Shown here: one piece after another, positions 58,580 through 64,000 of the stretch | How the letters are laid out: each line of letters begins with the position of its first letter | How positions within the stretch are numbered: position 1 is the stretch's first letter | Assembly: GCA_946807835.1 (NCBI GenBank) | Contig: CAMPEX010000001.1 | Coordinates: 5,347,001-5,411,000 of the forward strand | DNA from: Ailanthus altissimus | Taxonomy: Eukaryota; Streptophyta; Magnoliopsida; Sapindales; Simaroubaceae | DNA: 64,000 nucleotides | Reading direction: 5' to 3' | Translations under genes and position numbers: made by a program | The notes under the pieces: generated by a model | Seen by the model: only the letters and a program-made list of their open reading frames with translations | Told to the model about the DNA's origin: nothing | Databases searched by the model: none

Positions 58580-60620
58580 TACCAAGAAACAAGAACCATA
58601 GAGTGCTCACTTCATCTGAATATCTTCGAAGAACCCTTCAAGAGATACCAAACTTGAGGATAAACCTTAGATTAAGAACTATAGTTTCTAGAACACCTGA
58701 TTATATTGTCAAATCAATGACTCTAGTCACTCATATCAAAGGCACTCCGAAGAAACCCTTAAATCTAGGAATTATAATTATAAAGTTTCAATGCTAACAT
58801 GTCAACATTAAAAACTAAGAGATCTTTTTTCTCTCATAGATTTTGATTTAAGGCCCAATACATTAAAAAAGACTTAGAAAAAATCTTAAATAGGAACGAA
58901 TAGAGCAGTCTTTATTCTATTAAGACTCTATAAAAGTCCTAAATAAGCAAAACTATTGTCTTTAATTTGATAGGACTCTAATAAGTGAATCCTAATTGAG
59001 TATGTTATATTCTAATTTTACTCAAATTCATAATTCCCAAACTCTTTCTACCCTATAAATAAGGGGTAAAATCATAAATGGAGAAGGTTCCATGATTCAC
59101 GATTCATCAATCATCCATGAAGAGATAAGTTTTAAGGGAGAGCAATTTATGTGTGCCAGAGAGAAGGGGAGACGCATATCTATTATTCATATGAAAGGGT
59201 GACATATTTTTTTATTTCATAATGACTTTATCTCATGTATTTTTGTTGTAAAAATAATATTTAATAGTATCATAGGCATGAGCTCACAAGTTTGATAAAG
59301 TGAATGTAGGTTTACATTGAACTGAACGATTATAAATTGTCTTACTGTATTTTCTTTTATTTTTGTTAATCTCGATCTCATTTCTTAAAAAAAAATAAGT
59401 TTAATTCATTGAGTTGGGAGTTACCCAAATTTAGAAATCATCAAATTATTGTCTTAATTGTTTTCCCATTCTAAATAAAATACTTTAATTGACATATTAT
59501 AATTAAATGTTAAAATAAATCTATTACATTTAAGAGCTTTTACTTTACATTTTCTAACTTTATTTAAGTATTCAAAATCAACCTTAACTTTTTCTATTCC
59601 TTATTCAAGTATTCAAGATCAACGTTTTTCTTTACTGCTGTTTTTTTAAAATTTTCAGTTCTATTATTCGAATGTATTTTAATTAGCAAATTACTATTTT
59701 TTCCATAAGATTTTTTAATCATTCTAATATTTTTTTCAATTAGCAAATTATTCTTCCTTTCACAAAATTTTATTGTCTAAAATAAGGTTACTCTAATTAT
59801 AAGTATTTAATATTTTATTTTCTTGCATAATATTCTGATTTTCGTGCTATTTATATATTTATAATGTAAGAAAAAATGTAATTATGCATTTGGATGAAAA
59901 GGAACTAAAATAATAATTTTGGGTGCCAAGAAGTTAGAAGAATAAATATTAAATAAATAATGTTTTGTACTTCAAAAATTTTACTTAAGACCCCAAATAT
60001 TCTTGAGCCGCCCCTGGCCTCAACAAACAAATAGTGTAATATGTTCAGTTTGGTGAAAACACAAAGATTAGTTGACTTTTTTTTGAATAATCATTTTTTT
60101 AATAAAAAGAAAAAAAAACATGTTTTTACTTTTAATTTTTTTTCTACTTTTATATAATTTCATGCCTCTATCTTTAAATTACTTTTGTTTTTGATATGTA
60201 CGTGTTGATTGGACAACTGTAATCGTTGTTGAAGAAATGGAATTGAGTAGTCCTTGCTCGTTTCTCTCACATCGATAGAGGCCATTGGAGTTGAGTAGGC
60301 CTTAAATGTTTTTCCCACATGCACATGGGTTTGGGCCATCCTATTTAACCCATTGACATTTTTTTGAGAATTTTAAAAAAACTCATATTTTTAAATAATA
60401 TTTTTTTAACCACAAATAAATTACTTAATTTTTATTAGTTAAAAAATAGACAATTGATTTTTTGAATTACACTTATTTCCTTCCTATTAAATATTTGAAC
60501 CGTCCTCTTTTTAGAAATTAAAAATTTTGATTTTTTTTTTTAGTTTTGTAAATATAAATATAAAAATATAATGTGATAAAATAAAAATAAAAATAAAAAA
60601 AAAAACAATTATAGGGAATG
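58580..60620. other. AT-rich spacer with possible LTR-like promoter
   Basis: No gene recognised. A 64-codon open frame at 58603-58797 has no known motif. CCCTATAAATAAGGGG (59051-59066) is a TATA-like box with a short inverted flank, followed by a leader-like stretch; it might belong to an old LTR. ACTCTAATAAGTG/GACTCTATAAAAG words repeat around 58925-58990. TTCTTGAGCCGCCCCTGGCC at 60001 resembles the edge of common plant repeats, but no partner end was found. Confidence 0.4.
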
Positions 60621-60624
60621 ACCA

Positions 60625-61013
60625 TTTCGTGGGCCACGAAAGGAATTCGTGAAATGATTTTGTTTTCCTCTTTGCGGCCCTGCGAATCACTTTTTTTATT
60701 TGCTTTTAATTTTTTGTTAAATCTTTTTATGTTTTAAAATAATTAAATAGAAATATTATTTCTTTTAATAATTTAAGTAGTTTTTATTTATTTAAATTAT
60801 TTATTTTATTACTAATTTATTTATAATCAAAAATAAAATAAAATATTTCATTGAATTAACTATAAAAAAAATAAATAAATAAAATAAAACCTTTATTAAC
60901 TAAAAATAAACTTAATAAATTTTAAAAAAATAATGGGAAGCAACTTTTGCGGATCCCATTTGCAGGCCACGAAAGTGACCTCCACGAAATACTTCTGCGA
61001 ATCTTTTTTCAGT
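60625..61013 (+). repeat. Two-copy GC-richer direct repeat
   Basis: GGCCACGAAAG...CACGAAAT/CGTGAAAT...CTGCGAATC occurs at about 60640-60688 and 60956-61000, about 310 bp apart in AT-rich DNA. The first copy includes the palindrome TTCGTGGGCCACGAA. Origin unknown. Confidence 0.6.
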
Positions 61014-61731
61014 TATCAAAATTTTCAGATTTATCCTTTTTTTTTAATTCATCATATGTTTTCTAAATTCATTATTTTTCTTCTACACTTTGTTATATTA
61101 CACATTTTCATTTAACACACATTGAATTTTTTCAAAAAGAGCGGGTTCAAATATTTGGTAAGAGAGAAAATATAACTTAAGTATATAATTATGTAATTAT
61201 TTTTTTTTTTTTGTTAACAAAGATTAATAAATTCATTTGTAGTTAAAAAAAATATTGCTTAAAAGCATAAGCCATTTATGAAAAAAAAAAATTCTTTCTT
61301 TTAATAAAGGTGAATGCGTAAGATTATTTTGCTCAATAGCCGTTACGTTATGTATGGATAAATATCTCCAAAGTCTTTGATGGAGTGTTGGTTTATGCAA
61401 TTCTTATTTGTCCGCTATATTTTTAATCTTCAAATATTTAGATATTTTTGACAAACTACTTTATTAAGTATCATTTAGATGTGTTTATGAAATTATTATA
61501 ATTTTTTGAGATTTTGTTTCAAATGCTTTGTAATATTTATGAAACTTAATTTTAATACTTTGAGAATTGTAGTTTTATTTATTTAAATAAATAAATAAAT
61601 ATAATATTTATTTAAATGAGATTTACGTGGATTTATAAATTATAAATAAATTCAAAATTTTGATCCAATAATTCAAATTTTAAACATTAAAAAAATATTT
61701 TAAATTAAATCAAAATTCTCTGATTTCATAA

Positions 61732-61931
61732 TATTAGTAAGCTTTTGAAATTATGGTAATAGTAATTTTTTAATACTATAATGTCAGTGCTTACTGATAC
61801 TTGTGGTATCAACTATTTACTAATACCATGTTATCAACGATTTTTTAATAATATGTTAACACCAATTTGTTGATATTATAATATCAACGATTCTCTGATA
61901 GCATAATATCATCGATTTACTAACATTTATT
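61732..61931. repeat. 25-bp minisatellite, about eight copies
   Basis: Successive 25-base blocks from 61732, 61757, 61782, 61807, 61832, 61857, 61882 and 61907 keep the frame TATCAACGATT followed by an AT-rich half with CTAATAYCAT-like text. The most alike are blocks 61807, 61832, 61882 and 61907. Older blocks at the left are more diverged. Confidence 0.75.
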
Positions 61932-61944
61932 ATAATGTTAGTAA

Positions 61945-62375
61945 TTATTTTAGCTCTTGTAACACAATACTATAAAATGATATTAATGAAACCATTTATT
62001 AACACTAATTTAGTGTCCGTGAAGTATAATTTTCTAATAATAATTCAATATATAAGTGATTGGTCTTACATTACCAATGTGAATTATAGAAAGTAGTGAT
62101 AAGTCACTTTTTTTTACAGCAATACCCTTTGAATTTCATTACTTTTAGTTGTATTACACATTACTATTAATAAGTGTTAGAAAATTTTTTAGCTCTTATA
62201 ACACTAACATTATAAAATAGTATTAGCAGAACCATTCATTGATCCTAATTTAGTGTTAATGAAATCCAGTTTTCTAACAGTGATTCAATATATAAGTTAT
62301 TGGCCTTACATTACCAATGTTGAATTATGGAAAGTGGTAATAAGTCACTTGTTTTATAACAATTTGTATTACACA
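61945..62375 (+). repeat. Direct duplication, about 180 bp, offset about 240
   Basis: TTTTAGCTCTTGTAACAC...TTCAATATATAAGTGATTGG...CTTACATTACCAATGT...GATAAGTCACTT (61950-62110) recurs as TTTTAGCTCTTATAACAC...TTCAATATATAAGTTATTGG...CTTACATTACCAATGT...AATAAGTCACTT (62189-62351). Confidence 0.8.
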
Positions 62376-64000
62376 TTATTATAAAAAAAACTTGGTGAAA
62401 TAAAAATCTAAGTGAAATATATATAACTACATAATATATAATGGCATTAAACGTATTTTATATTAACTTATTAAACCTTACTAGTAAAATATAATAGGAT
62501 AAAATTTGATTAAAAAAAAAAAAGAGTTAGTGCACCTTTGTTTACAAATATTACAATTATTTTGTTTAAATAATATGTTTCTCAGATGAAGTGCTCCATC
62601 TCAAATTAACATTGATCAGTTTGATAATTTGTTAAGTCAAAACGTGTCAATTTTGTAAACCAAATTTATAAAAAAAGAATTGATGTTAATAAAGATTTAG
62701 TTAATAGATTTACAAAATTATCAGTAGAGCATATCTGTCTGATATTAATATTTTTATTTTATTACAACTAATAAATATAAGAGAATTTTTAAAAAAATAT
62801 GTTTAATTCAATCTCTTTTATGTATTTATCTCTAATTTATGTAATACAAATAATATTTTATTTATATATTTTTATTAAAATATTTATTATAAGAGGCAAT
62901 TATATGTGCTGTGAATGTAATGAATAACGAACTGCAGCCATACAAATTTTCTACTTACTTTGTGTAGTGTTAAAATTTATAAAAAAATATGTTAAGTGTT
63001 TTTGCGACTACTAAATTTATTTAAAATCAAAACGGTTTTTGAAACTACTAAACTTATTTAAAATCAAAACGCAATTGTATCATTACAGGTGAGCAAATTT
63101 CATAAGATTTTGTAAGAAACTTTAAACAGCTGGTCGTGCTTTAGATCTGATGATTTCGCTATTTTTGATTCCACCTTTATCGACGAATGAGGTAATTAGT
63201 GTGTCAATACGTTTATTAATTGGAACCATCCTTCAAAAGAACTAGCTTTTCTCAACCACTTATTTCTTACAAATAGGATCCGATTCTGTTGGCAAAAACG
63301 TGACACGACTCTCTATTTTCCTACCACTTAGAGGGGGCGGAAGAGAAAACCAACGCATTTTAACGAATCAATATAGGGGGTGGAAACTGCTAGTGGGTTT
63401 TTGGCTGCAAGCTAAAAAGTGAGATGCGTTATGAGTGACTGTGAGGCACCCAATTATTATTATTTTTTGAAAATAGTTATACTCGTGTTTGATTTCGGAA
63501 AATGGTCATGGATGAAACCATATTAATACAATTCATGTCATGTTTGTTAAATTTTCTTTTTTTTTTTTTTTTTCTATCTTAAGCAGTATTATAATTAGTT
63601 AATACCAAAGCGAATGTGTATACGAGAAAAAATATATTTGATTTGTAAGAAGTACAATTTCTTAATTATAAAGTTCGCTCGATAATGATTTAGTAGTTTT
63701 GTTTGCATAATTTATTCGAGAAGCAAAAGTTAAAGCATAACTTGGATTATCTTCTTTTCTTTTCCCCTTTAAATCGATGATATAATTTTTTTATTAATAA
63801 ATAAAAAAATATAGTATTGACAACTGTCATAAGAAATTTTCATAACTTGTAATCAGAATGTTAATAATTTCACGACAAGATGATAGTATGAGAAAGTAGA
63901 AGGCATTTATTATTTGCTCAATTGTTAGCTCGGGCAAGCTAGCATAACAATTATTAAGCTTGCAATTCTTTTTGTTAGAAATAATCCACCCAACATTCGT
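62376..64000. other. AT-rich spacer to window end
   Basis: No gene recognised. A 37-bp tandem duplication (ACTACTAAATTTATTTAAAA and ACTACTAAACTTATTTAAAA) is at 63007-63073. Long homopolymer T at 63557-63573. The GC-richer patch 63270-63450 has no open frame. Confidence 0.45.

Overview
The window looks like repeat-dense intergenic DNA from a flowering plant, probably a eudicot. The evidence is a decayed chloroplast chaperonin-60 beta gene with introns, primer-binding sites for plant initiator-Met and Asp tRNAs, plant retrotransposon lineages (Ty1-copia; Athila-, Tat- and CRM-like Ty3-gypsy), a plant MULE with an Ulp1-type protease, and very AT-rich spacers. I see no intact host gene and recognise no rRNA, tRNA or CRISPR. 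Almost every reading frame carries stops or frameshifts, many explained by C-to-T or G-to-A changes, as expected of old methylated repeats.

Layout. 1-1403: 3' part of a CPN60-beta pseudogene. 2942-8173: Ty1-copia element (415-bp LTRs, duplicated target GTGCC) inside a minisatellite. 8554 to about 15860: Athila-like element whose RT-RNase H is missing, with a 2.0-kb solo LTR nested at 13569-15597. 18130-24550: CRM-like Ty3-gypsy element set inside a satellite-like array, with pol running into its LTR. 25040-27400 (minus): Tat-like remnant, also without RT-RNase H. About 27630-30300: unrecognised coding remnant split by a second 2.0-kb solo LTR (27967-29977). 30983-41214: 10.2-kb MULE with a perfect 9-bp target duplication, a broken MURA transposase (plus), a convergent Ulp1-like protease (minus) and a nested 2.35-kb solo LTR. 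41969-42752 (minus): a TRIM. 43018-44447 (minus): a solo LTR of the same family as the next element.

45237-58574: a 13.3-kb Athila-like element with two 1430-bp LTRs, target duplication AGGGC, tRNA-Asp primer site, decayed gag-pro-RT-RH-INT, and a minus-strand solo LTR (52019-53461) splitting the integrase. Between integrase and 3' LTR it carries two extra reading frames: an unrecognised one with a Cys cluster (54183-54731) and an intronless LONELY GUY (LOG) cytokinin-activation-like gene (55092-55749) preceded by its own TATA-like box. This gene-carrying retroelement is the most interesting object here. 58580-64000 is AT-rich DNA with a 25-bp minisatellite (61732-61931) and local duplications.

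The elements do not form a pathway; they record a nested insertion history. Five solo LTRs and four LTR-paired elements are delimited, most by target duplications read directly from the sequence, so ectopic LTR recombination has been frequent. Family and lineage names come from recognition of protein motifs without database searches.
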